From contig VGRO01000022.1 of assembly GCA_016875335.1 (NCBI GenBank), forward strand, positions 1 through 50,957: DNA of 50,957 nucleotides, given 5' to 3'. Positions 37,901-46,651 of the stretch are shown here, in pieces. The notes below the pieces were generated by a model that ran no database searches, was not told the DNA's origin, and worked only from the letters and a program-made list of their open reading frames with translations. The position numbers and the translations under genes were made by a program. The DNA is from Deltaproteobacteria bacterium. Its GTDB lineage: Bacteria; Myxococcota_A; UBA9042. Positions within the stretch are counted from its first letter, which is position 1; each line of letters opens with the position of its first letter.

Positions 37901-40768
37901 GTCTCGCTCTACGTCCACGGCAAGGGCGACGCCCGTTGGGATGCAACCGAGCGCGACGGGCCACGGCTCGTGCCGGACCAGGAAAGGTACAAGGTCGGTG
38001 AGACCGCAAAGATCCTGGTCAAGAACCTGCAGCCGGGCGCCCAGGCGCTGCTGACCGAAGAGCGCGACGGTGTCTTGCGCACGCAACTGCTGACCTTGCA
38101 GGGCGAGGCGCCGACCGTCGAGGTGCCCATCGCCGCGCGCCATGCCCCCAACTTCTGGGTCGGGCTGGCGGTATTTCGCGGCCGGTCGGCGCGCGCCGAG
38201 GTGGGCATCCCCGACCTGGGCGCCCCCGAGATCGAGGTGCTGTACGCGCCCATCGCCGTGGACGTCGCCGACCGCAGCCTGCAGGTCCAGGTGGCGACCG
38301 ACCGGCCGAAGTATCGCCCGCGCGACGAAGTGCAGGTGACGCTGACCGTGTCCGATGCCGCGGGCAAGCCGGCCGCGGGCGAGGTGGCGCTATGGGCCGT
38401 GGACGAGGGCGTGATGGCGCTGTCGGGCCAGACGCGACCCGACCCGCTGCATGCCATCTATGCCAGGGCCGAGCTTGGGGTCGCCAATTTCGCGGCCGTC
38501 CTCGACCTCATCCGCGGACGGGTGGGCGAGGACAAGGGCAAGGACGGCGGCGGCGGCGACGGTGTGCGCGGCGATTTCCGCGACGTGCCGGTTTGGCTGC
38601 CCAAGGTCGCGGTCGGTGCTGATGGCAAGGCGACGGCCCGCTTTGCGCTGCCCGACAACCTGACCGCCTACCGCCTGATGGCCGTGGCGCTGTCGGGCCC
38701 CGAGCGTGCGGGCAGCGGCGAGACCACCATCGCGGTGGACAAGCCAGTGATGCTCTTGGCCACGGCGCCAGCGCAGGTGCACGTGGGCGACGAGTTCGAG
38801 GTGGCGCTGGTGCTGCGCAATCGATCGGGCGCGGATGCGGCCGGCACTGCAAGCGCAACCATGGAAGCGGCAGGCGGACAGGCGACCCTGGTCGGACCCG
38901 CGCAGACAACGTGGAAACTCGCAGCGGACGCCGGCCAGGAAATCGCCTTTCGAGCGCGCGCGGCGGCGGCCGGCACCGTCAAGGTCACCGTGCACACGCA
39001 GTCCGGGTCGGACAGGGACGCGGTCGCGCACACCATCGAGATCGTCGATCCGATCCCGACCGAGTCGGTTGCGACCTACGGCGTGGTCCAGGGTCCGGTG
39101 CGCGAGGCCCTGCACAAGAGCGCCACGGCGCGGCCGGGCGTCGGTGGCCTGCAGGTGCGGCTGGCCAGCAGCGCGCTGGCCGGGCTGCAGGGGTCGATGG
39201 ACTGGCTGATGCGCTACCCCTATGGCTGCACCGAGCAGTTGGCGTCGCAGTTGCAGGCGTTCTTGTGGACCGAGCGGCTGGCCGACCACTACCAGGTGGC
39301 GCCGGCCGCACGTCAGTCGGGCCGCGAGCGCGCACAGCAGGCCATCGACAAGATCCTGGCCAACCGCGCCGGCAGTGCGCCGGCTCTTGCGCTGTGGCCT
39401 GACAGTGACCAGCCGCACGTCGGCGCCACGGCATGGGCGCTGCGGCTGCTGTACGAGGCCCAGGCGGCCGGGCTGCGCGTCGACGCGATGTTCGTCAAGG
39501 ACAGCGCGGCCTGGCTGCGCCAGCGTTTGAGCGACGACGGCAAGGCCTCAGACGCAACCGACGAGGCCGAAATGCCGCTGGCGTCTGACCGCGACCGTTC
39601 GACGGCGGCGATCGGCGACGACGACCGCGCTGTGGTGGTGGCGACGCTCGCGGCGCTTGGCCAACCGGCCCCCGGTGAACTCGACGCTTTGTTTGCGCGA
39701 CGCGAAAAGCTGTCGATCGACGCCCAGCTTTTCGTCGCAGAGGCTGCGGCCATGCAGGGCGGCGCCGCCGTGGACAAGGCGCGGGCGATCGTCGAGGCAG
39801 TGACCAGAAGCGCACACTTGGACGCGGCAACCGCGCACATCGAGGCCAGCGAAGCCCGCGGTTGGGGGTCGGTCGTGCGCAGCAACGCCCTGTTGTTGCA
39901 CGTCCTGATCAAGGCGGTGCCAGACCATGCGCTGTTGCCGCGCCTGGCGCGCTGGCTCTTGGAGAAACGCCGCGACGACCGTTGGGGCACCACCCAAGAC
40001 AACGCCTGGGCGCTGCGCGGGCTCGGCGCGTGGATGCAGGGCCAGGACCACGGCGGCAGCGGCGGCCAGGTGGCGGTGCTGCTGGGCGGCAAGGCCATCG
40101 GATCGGGAACGATCAAGCCGAAATCGTTGGAGTCTTTGCAGTTTGACGTGGCCGATCCGGCGCTGCCCGGCGGGCTGTCGTCCATCGACATCCAGCCGGC
40201 GACCGGCAACCGCGTGCACTACAGCCTGCGCTACACCTACGGCCCGGCCGCGGACGCCGAGGTCGCGCGCAACGCCGGCTTGTTCGTGCAGCGCATCGCG
40301 TACGACGACGCCGGAAAGAAAGGCCCGGTGGAGTTGCAGCGCGGCGCGCACATCGCGGTGGCCGTGGTCGTGCTGGCCGACCGCGACAGGACTGACGTCG
40401 CCATCGTCGACCAACTGCCGGCCGGCCTGGAGCCGCTCGACGACGCGCTGCACACCACCTCGCGCGCGGCCCTGCGGCAAATGTCCGAACTGCGGCAACG
40501 GCTGATCGGCGCCGACCTGCCACAGGCAGGGACCACGCGCGGCGGCCTCGACCTGCCGTGGGAAGGCGACCCCGCCGACCGCCGCGAGCTGGTCGGACGG
40601 CAGGTGCGGTGGTTCGTCGACACGCTGCCCGCGGGTGTGCACGTCATGACCTACGTGGCGCGGGCCGCCGTGCGCGGGTCGTTCCTCGGGCGCGGGGCCC
40701 GGGCCGAGGCGATGTACGCGCCCGAGGTGTTCGGAACGAGCGGGCCCAATCGGCTGACGATCCGCTGA
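34934..40768 (+). CDS. Bacterial alpha-2-macroglobulin (thioester type) lipoprotein
   Basis: A 1944-residue lipoprotein (lipobox LAA-C18). Macroglobulin-like beta domains fill the N-terminal two-thirds. Landmarks are TDKTLYKRGEAVQFKG (MG2 region) and a central domain (VTLTVSDAAGKPAAGEVALWAVDEGVM). The thioester site YGCTEQ has its Cys at 1432, followed by the helical thioester domain. It should trap proteases covalently in the periplasm after bait-region cleavage, protecting the cell. It is larger than E. coli YfhM (about 1650). It overlaps pbpC by a TGATG, the usual yfhM-pbpC pairing, which links protease defence to repair of damaged cell wall. Confidence 0.93.
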   Translation: MVRRLPLSVAALVALAACSKPTPQAAPPPAGAATSAPSGSAHGLSAPPAAEVTVTFAMPRGDVDHPAMGAVAFNQPMVPVAAVDEPLAATQVRLDPPVGLSVRWMGTSTLGFFPTTALRGSTTYTVKLDSLTSLTGKPSAPHQWTFRTAVPRVVETTPRDGQGEVATSARITLLFDQPVDVQTVANAARLTVGDQTGPAFDVRLATAAEIGAWRNPPGHPAHADGESLAGRVVLVLPRSALPADAQVALVLSPGIGSMEGPERSREPFRLSFATLGELRVVSVACDQDPCDPDAWAPVTVSLNNGLPWTSGYDRSDDPAAGARGLGRFVRVTPPVPGFAASCYGSHCRLSGRVPVVSPSTAPAVAAWKPETTYTIEVLAGLPDVHGQRLRAMHKATVRFGHRKPQLDLLTDGSVLESTQGPHRLALAVRNVPKLQARAHRVTPETLPKVLDAIDPPPVPKGARPPPPEANGPTFESVLQVSGSRGVDTDERAVLDVDPAVGGDGKAGVAWVRVEAVEQPGAPQRIDRLLRWTDLHVLAKAADGTSVFWVTRYSTGLPVAGCKLRVQKRDGSEIWQGATNAQGLATAPGDLWQRDRRDWRDRGDDDATPPPAYVATAAIGDDWTYLLLEGEQAGEYLDREGEPALRGLLFTDKTLYKRGEAVQFKGIVRALGPAGLGIARPGQTVAVELRDPTDRAIGKLDTTLGENASFDGSLPLPGSGSTGTHQVVAKVGDRTLRAEFEVRVFRTPKFRMEATVAAAHHVVGEPVTVQVFAGYYSGGPLGRAPLKVAASGYVSVFSPPGWPEFSFGTGNWLSSDPSIAHSFRQQLAGELDATGKATLSLPTQGLRAVGSLPLEVECTAEDPNGQPVSKTAQTWVHPAAVHAGVRLAKALVEVGQPIAMHLVAPDALGRAVAGARLSVQVVQRSYLQVREEGMGGIVHWRSEVKDTPVGSCEVSGAASPVACAVTATQPGLHLVRATATDTKGRKAYTEVSLYVHGKGDARWDATERDGPRLVPDQERYKVGETAKILVKNLQPGAQALLTEERDGVLRTQLLTLQGEAPTVEVPIAARHAPNFWVGLAVFRGRSARAEVGIPDLGAPEIEVLYAPIAVDVADRSLQVQVATDRPKYRPRDEVQVTLTVSDAAGKPAAGEVALWAVDEGVMALSGQTRPDPLHAIYARAELGVANFAAVLDLIRGRVGEDKGKDGGGGDGVRGDFRDVPVWLPKVAVGADGKATARFALPDNLTAYRLMAVALSGPERAGSGETTIAVDKPVMLLATAPAQVHVGDEFEVALVLRNRSGADAAGTASATMEAAGGQATLVGPAQTTWKLAADAGQEIAFRARAAAAGTVKVTVHTQSGSDRDAVAHTIEIVDPIPTESVATYGVVQGPVREALHKSATARPGVGGLQVRLASSALAGLQGSMDWLMRYPYGCTEQLASQLQAFLWTERLADHYQVAPAARQSGRERAQQAIDKILANRAGSAPALALWPDSDQPHVGATAWALRLLYEAQAAGLRVDAMFVKDSAAWLRQRLSDDGKASDATDEAEMPLASDRDRSTAAIGDDDRAVVVATLAALGQPAPGELDALFARREKLSIDAQLFVAEAAAMQGGAAVDKARAIVEAVTRSAHLDAATAHIEASEARGWGSVVRSNALLLHVLIKAVPDHALLPRLARWLLEKRRDDRWGTTQDNAWALRGLGAWMQGQDHGGSGGQVAVLLGGKAIGSGTIKPKSLESLQFDVADPALPGGLSSIDIQPATGNRVHYSLRYTYGPAADAEVARNAGLFVQRIAYDDAGKKGPVELQRGAHIAVAVVVLADRDRTDVAIVDQLPAGLEPLDDALHTTSRAALRQMSELRQRLIGADLPQAGTTRGGLDLPWEGDPADRRELVGRQVRWFVDTLPAGVHVMTYVARAAVRGSFLGRGARAEAMYAPEVFGTSGPNRLTIR

Positions 40769-43128
40769 TGACGCGTCTGCGGGCCGCCTTGCGCCGAGCG
40801 GGACGGGCCTGTGCGGGGATCGCGCTGGCGGGCGCGACCGCATGGCTCGTCGTGCGCTGGGGCGCGCTGGCGCCACCTGACCCGCGAGCGGCGCTGCTCG
40901 AACGGTTCGCCGTCACCCGGGTGCTCGATCGGCAGGGGCGGGTGTTGCAGGCGCTGACCGCCGAGGGTCACGCGCGGCACCGACCGCTGCGGCTCCCCGA
41001 CGTATCCCCGCACCTGCTGTGGGCGACTATCGCCGCCGAAGACCAGCGCTTCTGGCAGCACCCGGGCGTGGACGGGCGCGCCGTGTTGCGGGCCCTGGGG
41101 CAAAACCTGCGTCAAGGCCGCGTGGTGTCGGGGGCGTCGACGATCACCCAGCAGGTGTGCAAATGGATCGCACCGCGCGACCGCTCGATCGCCGCCAAGC
41201 TGCGCGAGGCCGGCGCGGCGGTGGGCGTGGAGGGCGCGCTCACCAAACCAGAAATCCTCGAACTCTACCTGGAATTCGCACCCTATGGCGGGCTGCACCG
41301 CGGCGCGGAGCAGGCGGCGCGCGCCTGGCTCGGCAAGCCCGCGGCCGATCTGAGCCTGGCCGAAGCGGCATGGCTGGCGGTGTTGCCGCGGTCGCCCGCC
41401 CGCCTCGATCCCGGTCGCGACCCGGCGGCCGCGCTGCCGGCCCAGCGCCGCTTGGTCGAGCGCATGTGGGCACTGGGCTGGATCGACGCCGAGCAACGGC
41501 GCACGGCCTTGGCGCAGCCGATCCGCATCGCCCCGGACGCGACCCGGCTGCGGGCGCCGCACCTGGTGGAATCAATGGCGTCGACGCTCGGCCCAGCCGT
41601 GAGCGGCCGACCGGTCGCCATCCGTACCCCCATCGACGGGGTGTTGCAGCGCGAGGTCGAGTCGATCGCGCGCCGCCACGTCGAGGCCCTGCGCGACCGC
41701 GGCGTGGGCAATGCCGCGGTGGTGGTGCTGGACAACGACACAGCCGAGGTCCGCGCCCTGGTGGGCTCGGTGCAGTACGGCGATGCGGCGCACGGCGGTG
41801 CCAACAACGGGGCGGTCGCGCTGCGCCAGCCCGGGTCTGCGCTCAAGCCGTTCGTGTACGCCCGCGCGTTCGAGTCGGCTCTGTCGCCAGCCTCGGTCCT
41901 GCCCGATCTGCCGGCACACTACCGCACGGCGCAGGGCGTGTGGACCCCGGGGAACTACGGCGGGCGCTTTCGCGGACCGGTGCGCGCCCGCGTCGCATTG
42001 GCGTCGAGCCTGAACCTGCCGGCGGTGGCGCTGACCGATCAAGTGGGGGTGCCGTCCGTCTTGCGCGACCTGCAGGCGGCGGGCCTGGACTCGCTGCGCG
42101 CAAACCCCACGCACTATGGCCTGGGTCTGGCGCTCGGCGACGGCGAAGTGCGGTTGCTGGACCTGACCGCGGCGTACGCGGTGTTTGTGCGGGGCGGGCT
42201 CTGGCGCCCCCCGGTTGTTTGGACGAGCGTACTGCACCGCGACGGCGCCGTGACCGCGATCGATCGGGGTGCCGCCCGCAGGGTCTACAGCGCGCCCACC
42301 GCGTGGCAGATCGCCGATGTGTTGAGCGATTCGGAAGCGCGGGCGCCGGCCTTCGGGCGCGGTGGGCCGCTCGAGCTGCCGTTTTGGGCGCTGGCCAAAA
42401 CCGGGACCTCCAAGGGGTTTCGCGACAACTGGGCCTTTGGCGCGACGCTGCGCTGGACCGTCGGCGTATGGGTCGGCAACTTCGACGGCGCGCCGATGCG
42501 GCAGGTGTCCGGGGCGACCGGCGCCGCACCGATCCTGCGCGATGTGCTTTTGAACCTGCATCCCGACCGACGCTCGGCGCCACCGGACCGGCCGGCCGGT
42601 CTGCAAGCGGCGCGGGTGTGTGCGCTCTCGGGCCTGGGCGCGACCGCGGCGTGCGGCCCCGGCGTCGTGCAGTGGCTGCGGCCCGACCAGCACCCGCCGC
42701 AGTGCGACTGGCACCAGCACCGCGACGGTCGCGCAGTGACGGTGCTGCCCGCCCAGTATCGCGTATGGGCAACCGAGGCGTCGGTGGCGGACCGTCCCCA
42801 GGATGAACCCGCGCGCGGGCCGGGCGCCGCCCTGGCCATCGATTCCCCGATGGAGGGGGCTCGCCTGGTGGTGGATCCGGCCGTGGACCGTGCAGCCCAG
42901 CAACTGGGCCTGCGCGCCCGCGCCGCCGACGGACGCTGGCGACTGCGCTGGCAGGTCGACCAGCGTGTCATCGCCGAGGCCGCGCCCGCCAACGCGCCTG
43001 TGTTGTGGCCGATCGTTGCCGGACTGCACGAGGCGCAATTGCAGGCGCTGGACGGCGCAGGCCGAGTCGCGGCCACCGCCAGCGTTCGATTCGAGGTGGT
43101 GGAGCCGCGCCGGCTGTCGCGGCGCTGA
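40768..43128 (+). CDS. pbpC: Penicillin-binding protein 1C
   Basis: A 786-residue bifunctional enzyme with one N-terminal membrane anchor. Glycosyltransferase domain (about 55-235): EDQRFWQHPGVD, GASTITQQ. Transpeptidase domain: active-site Ser357 in QPGSALK, ASSLN for SxN and KTGTS for KTG. The last 95 residues are the Bi-PBP C-terminal domain. It synthesises and cross-links peptidoglycan. Translationally coupled to the macroglobulin gene. It converges head-on with the deaminase gene with no intergenic base. Confidence 0.93.
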   Translation: MTRLRAALRRAGRACAGIALAGATAWLVVRWGALAPPDPRAALLERFAVTRVLDRQGRVLQALTAEGHARHRPLRLPDVSPHLLWATIAAEDQRFWQHPGVDGRAVLRALGQNLRQGRVVSGASTITQQVCKWIAPRDRSIAAKLREAGAAVGVEGALTKPEILELYLEFAPYGGLHRGAEQAARAWLGKPAADLSLAEAAWLAVLPRSPARLDPGRDPAAALPAQRRLVERMWALGWIDAEQRRTALAQPIRIAPDATRLRAPHLVESMASTLGPAVSGRPVAIRTPIDGVLQREVESIARRHVEALRDRGVGNAAVVVLDNDTAEVRALVGSVQYGDAAHGGANNGAVALRQPGSALKPFVYARAFESALSPASVLPDLPAHYRTAQGVWTPGNYGGRFRGPVRARVALASSLNLPAVALTDQVGVPSVLRDLQAAGLDSLRANPTHYGLGLALGDGEVRLLDLTAAYAVFVRGGLWRPPVVWTSVLHRDGAVTAIDRGAARRVYSAPTAWQIADVLSDSEARAPAFGRGGPLELPFWALAKTGTSKGFRDNWAFGATLRWTVGVWVGNFDGAPMRQVSGATGAAPILRDVLLNLHPDRRSAPPDRPAGLQAARVCALSGLGATAACGPGVVQWLRPDQHPPQCDWHQHRDGRAVTVLPAQYRVWATEASVADRPQDEPARGPGAALAIDSPMEGARLVVDPAVDRAAQQLGLRARAADGRWRLRWQVDQRVIAEAAPANAPVLWPIVAGLHEAQLQALDGAGRVAATASVRFEVVEPRRLSRR

Positions 43129-44058
43129 TCAGGGGGCGGCAGGACCTACGGCGCGCCGGAATGCCGCCGCGTGGCCGCATTGCTGGACGAACGCCAGCTT
43201 GGGTTCGTCCATGCCCGGCAACGCGCGGACCAGCGCCCACTCGTTCGCGGCCGTGGTGTGCGACATCAACGTGTTGTCGGTGCAGACGCACGCCCGCAAC
43301 CCGGCGTCGATCCAGGCGGGCAGCGGGTGATCCTGCGGACCGGCGATGGCACCGACGTGGACATTGGAGGTCAAATTGACCTCGATCGTGACCCTGCGGG
43401 CGACGACGAGCGCTGTCACCTCGGGGTCGTGCAGCACAGTACAGCCGTGGCCGATGCGCTCTGCCCCCAGGCGCTCGACCGCAACGGCGATCTCGGCCGG
43501 CGGCCGGCCCTCGCCAGCGTGGACCGTCCGGCCCAACCCGACCCGCCCGGCCATTTTGAAGACGTCGGCGTAGTCTGCCAGCCGGTAGCGATGCCCCGGA
43601 GCGGGCGCCCCGGCCAGGTCGAGGCCGACCACGCCCGGCCGCGATTCGGCAACGCGCACCAACTGGCCCAGCAGGTCCGGCGGTTCGCCATACAGGCCGC
43701 ACAGCACCAGGCCGGCGCGGCCCGCGATGCCGTCCAAAGCCGCGTCGACGATGGCGCCCAGGCTGGCGCCGCCATGCAGTTGCGGGGCGAACCGGACCTC
43801 CAGGGTGGTCACGCCCTCGCCTGCGGCGTCCTCGCACAGCTCGGCGGCCACCCTGCGCACCGCCTCGGGCGACTGCAGCACCGCCAGCGTGGTGCGAAAG
43901 CAGTCGAGCGCGGCCTGCAGACCCATGCCGCGGAAGAAACCGAAAGGCTCGGGAACTGCCACGCCGGCGCCGTCTGCAAGATCGCGCAGCGTGGCCGGCC
44001 GCAGCGACCCGTCGAGGTGCCGGTGCAGGTCGGACAGGCCGCGCTGGCGGTCGGCCAT
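43129..44058 (-). CDS. Adenosine deaminase family protein
   Basis: A 309-residue TIM-barrel hydrolase. Metal-ligand motif HRHLDGSLRP near the start, TVHAGEG, ERIGHG, and CTDNTLMS in place of the usual SLNTDDP. The metal-binding His and Asp and the catalytic Glu are kept; the second Asp of the DD pair is Asn, as in some bacterial variants. It probably deaminates a purine nucleoside or related compound; specificity is not certain. It follows the pentapeptide gene by 8 nt, so the pair forms an operon. Confidence 0.85.
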   Translation of the reverse strand: MADRQRGLSDLHRHLDGSLRPATLRDLADGAGVAVPEPFGFFRGMGLQAALDCFRTTLAVLQSPEAVRRVAAELCEDAAGEGVTTLEVRFAPQLHGGASLGAIVDAALDGIAGRAGLVLCGLYGEPPDLLGQLVRVAESRPGVVGLDLAGAPAPGHRYRLADYADVFKMAGRVGLGRTVHAGEGRPPAEIAVAVERLGAERIGHGCTVLHDPEVTALVVARRVTIEVNLTSNVHVGAIAGPQDHPLPAWIDAGLRACVCTDNTLMSHTTAANEWALVRALPGMDEPKLAFVQQCGHAAAFRRAVGPAAP

Positions 44059-44066
44059 GGGGGCGA

Positions 44067-45194
44067 TCAGTCGATTTCCAGGCCAGAGAACCGGCCACTG
44101 CCGCTGCCCGAAGGGGCCGGCGCGGCGGGCGCGGCGCGGGCAACCCCTGCGTTCTGCGGCGGCGGCGGATCGGGGGTGCGCATCGGCGCCGGCTGCCGCG
44201 GAGCGTTGGCGGCGGCTCCGGTCATGCGCACCTCTTCTCCAGTCTGCGATCGGGCGTAGACGTGCTCACCATCGACGCGCAGTTGGCCCAGTTCAGCCGG
44301 TCCGCCGCGGCCCTGCAACTCGCGGATGAGCGCCGCAAAGTTCAAGCGCAACAGCGCCGCCAGCGGATCGACGCCACCGGTCGGGGCCGAGCTGGCGACG
44401 GACGCTGGCCCGCCCGATTGCGCCCGCGCCAACAGGGCGGCGGTCATCAGCGCCAGCACGTCGGCGGGCAAGTGCCGCAGGCGGTCCCAGATGTCGGCGA
44501 GCGACGAACCGGCCGCTTGGTATTCCTGGTGGGTGGAACCGGCCATCTCGGCCCGGTCGGTCTTGCAGTCGATGATGACGGCGTTGCGAAAGCTGACACC
44601 GGTCAGGTTTGACTCGCGCAGGTCGACGTGGATGAGTACGGCATTGGCAAAGTTGGCGCGGAAAAGGTTGGCGCCGCGCAAGTTGACGTTGCACAGCACC
44701 GCGCCCGAGAGGTTGACGTTGTCCAGGACCGCCCCGCCCTGCCGCGCGTCGGCGAACCCGGTGTTGAGCAACATCGCCTCGCCGAGCGTGGCGTGGTTCA
44801 GATCCGACTGCGCGAAATCGCAGCCGACAACCAGGGCGCGACCGAGGTTGGCGTTGGTGAGCGGCGTCTCGACAAAGCGCGAGTCGAACAAGCGCGCCGC
44901 CGGCCAGTGCAACTCCTGGCCTTGGCCGTTGGCAATCTCGCAGTTGTGCAGTTCGGCGCGATCGAAGCGCGTGCCCCGCAACAGCACTCCGCGCGCTTGC
45001 CAGCGGTTGGCGTGCCAGCCGGCGGCGTGGACGCCGACCAGCTTGGTGCCGGTCATGCGTACATGGTTCAGGCGCACCGCGGGCGCATCGACCGGCGGCA
45101 GGTCGACCGGGCCGATTTCGCAGCGTTCCAGCGTGCCGCCTTGCAGGGCACTGCGCAGTTCAGAGGCGTTGGAGATGGTGTGCAGGTCGCTCAT
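44067..45194 (-). CDS. Pentapeptide-repeat protein
   Basis: A 375-residue protein. Residues about 60-215 consist of repeats of five with a hydrophobic central residue (e.g. ANLGRALVVGCDFAQSDLNH; NVNLSGAVLCNVNLRGANLF), predicted to form a right-handed quadrilateral helix. The C-terminal part (about 225-375) is not repetitive, with Pro/Ala-rich linkers. Many such proteins mimic DNA and bind gyrase, while others have unrelated roles; none can be assigned. The ATG at 45194 lies 7 nt from a -10-like box, so the message may be leaderless. Divergent from the downstream kinase operon. Confidence 0.85.
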   Translation of the reverse strand: MSDLHTISNASELRSALQGGTLERCEIGPVDLPPVDAPAVRLNHVRMTGTKLVGVHAAGWHANRWQARGVLLRGTRFDRAELHNCEIANGQGQELHWPAARLFDSRFVETPLTNANLGRALVVGCDFAQSDLNHATLGEAMLLNTGFADARQGGAVLDNVNLSGAVLCNVNLRGANLFRANFANAVLIHVDLRESNLTGVSFRNAVIIDCKTDRAEMAGSTHQEYQAAGSSLADIWDRLRHLPADVLALMTAALLARAQSGGPASVASSAPTGGVDPLAALLRLNFAALIRELQGRGGPAELGQLRVDGEHVYARSQTGEEVRMTGAAANAPRQPAPMRTPDPPPPQNAGVARAAPAAPAPSGSGSGRFSGLEID

Positions 45195-45201
45195 GCCGGC
45201 A

Positions 45202-45230
45202 AGCGTAGCCGGATTGGCGGGCGGCGAAAA
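45202..45230 (-). promoter_or_regulatory. Possible promoter giving leaderless pentapeptide transcript
   Basis: Minus strand TTTTCG (45230-45225, weak -35), 17-nt spacer, TACGCT (45207-45202), with the ATG 7 nt further. Confidence 0.35.
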
Positions 45231-45335
45231 GGCCGAGGCCCGTGTGCGCGCCGCCGCATTTCTGGCACACTGCGCACCCCAGGGCGCCGCGCGCCCGCCC
45301 GCCCTCAGCGCAACCCTTCGCATTTCCTCGGCTAC

Positions 45336-46319
45336 ATGTCCATCCGCCGCGCATCGCGACCTGCTGTCGAGGCCCTCTTCGGCCAGGTCGTCGACGGCGA
45401 GTTTGAAATCCTCGACACCCTGGGCGCCGGCAGCCACGCCGACGTGTTCCTGGCGCGGCAGCGGTCGGTGGGCGGACGGCGCCTGGCGATCAAGATGTTG
45501 TCGTACCTGTACCTGTCGCTGCCCGAGGCCGACGGCCGGCGCGCGGCGGCGGCGATGCTGCGCGAGGCCGAGCTGCTCGGCCACCTGCAGTCGCCGTGTT
45601 TCGTCAAGGTGTACCGCACCGGCAGCCTGCCCGACCGCCGGCCGTACATCGCCATGGAACTGGCCGAGGGACCGACGCTGCAACAGGTCATGGCCAGCAA
45701 GCCGTCGTGGGAGCCGGCGCAGATGGTCGCGGTGCTGCGCCAGTGGGCGGAGGGCCTGGCCGAACTGCATGCCCGCGGCTGGGTCCACCGCGATGTCACA
45801 CCAGCCAACTGCGTGGTCGGCGAGTCGATCAACCACGGCATGCGGGTGCAGACCTATGACCTCGGCACCGCCAGCGCGCTGGCCGGCCGGCCTGACCGCT
45901 TTGCGGTGGGCTGGGAAAAGGAACGCCCGCCCGGCACCCCGGCCTACATGAGCCCCGAGCAGGCGCTCGGTCAGGTGGTCGATGCGCGCGCCGACCAGTT
46001 CGCGCTGGCGCTCATCGCCTTTGAGTGGCTGGCGGGCGCGCGGGCGATTCCGGCCGACGCGTCGCGGGCCAGCGTGGTGCTCGACTACCTGCGCGGCGAC
46101 GGGCCGATTCCGCACCAACCGCTGCGGACCTTCCGCAGCGAAATGCCGCGGGCCGTCGACGACGTCTTTGCGCGGGCGCTGCACCGCGACCCCGCGCACC
46201 GCTATGCCGACACGCGCGGATTCGTCAATGAACTCGCAAATCACCTGCCGGGCACCCGATCAGTGTTCACCGATCCCTCGCTGTTCGGGCGGTTGCTGGG
46301 CCGGTTGACCGGCCGATGA
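45336..46319 (+). CDS. Ser/Thr protein kinase upstream of ccm operon
   Basis: A 327-residue soluble Hanks-type kinase. Glycine loop GAGSHADVF, catalytic Lys53, loop VHRDVTPANC with Asp153, DLG instead of DFG (Asp175), and GTPAYMSPEQ. There is no transmembrane segment and hardly any C-terminal extension. RD-type, unlike the kinase at 4.4 kb. Its TGA overlaps the ATG of the following small ccm-associated gene (ATGA), so it is probably expressed with cytochrome maturation; whether it phosphorylates anything there is unknown. Confidence 0.9.
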   Translation: MSIRRASRPAVEALFGQVVDGEFEILDTLGAGSHADVFLARQRSVGGRRLAIKMLSYLYLSLPEADGRRAAAAMLREAELLGHLQSPCFVKVYRTGSLPDRRPYIAMELAEGPTLQQVMASKPSWEPAQMVAVLRQWAEGLAELHARGWVHRDVTPANCVVGESINHGMRVQTYDLGTASALAGRPDRFAVGWEKERPPGTPAYMSPEQALGQVVDARADQFALALIAFEWLAGARAIPADASRASVVLDYLRGDGPIPHQPLRTFRSEMPRAVDDVFARALHRDPAHRYADTRGFVNELANHLPGTRSVFTDPSLFGRLLGRLTGR

Positions 46320-46639
46320 AGGGCGTCTTGGCGGGGTGGATGGCCGTGGCCGCCGCCGTGGCGGCAGCCCTGGCGCTACTGCAATTGGTGCGCGGAGCAC
46401 TGGCGGCGCTGGACGGTGGTCGCGACCAGGCCGCGGGACCGCCCAGCGAGCGGTCCGCCTTGCTGGCTGAGAAACGCCGCATCATCAACCACCTGCGCGA
46501 GCTCGACTTCGACGCCCAGACCGGCAAACTGTCCAACCACGACCTGCAGCACCTGCGGCAGCGCTACGAGCGCGAGGCGCTGCTCCTCGACGACCGCTTG
46601 CGGACCCTGGACGCGGGCGGCGATCCATTGGCGCCTTGA
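46316..46639 (+). CDS. Small membrane protein with CcmI-like N-terminal pattern
   Basis: A 107-residue protein: one N-terminal membrane helix, then a charged helical segment (LLAEKRRIINHLRELDFDAQTGKLSNHDLQHLRQRY) that resembles the region after the first helices of CcmI, where the pattern LRELxxDxxxGxLSxxDYxxLR recurs. It is much shorter than full CcmI and lacks the TPR part. It starts coupled to the kinase gene. Probably part of haem lyase assembly; a distant call. Confidence 0.55.
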   Translation: MKGVLAGWMAVAAAVAAALALLQLVRGALAALDGGRDQAAGPPSERSALLAEKRRIINHLRELDFDAQTGKLSNHDLQHLRQRYEREALLLDDRLRTLDAGGDPLAP

Positions 46640-46651
46640 GAGGTCCTGCGC

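Noticed and set aside
45262..45276. TGGCAC-like sequence before the second kinase as a sigma54 promoter
   Set aside because: The distance from GG to GC is 10, not the 12 required for -24/-12 elements.
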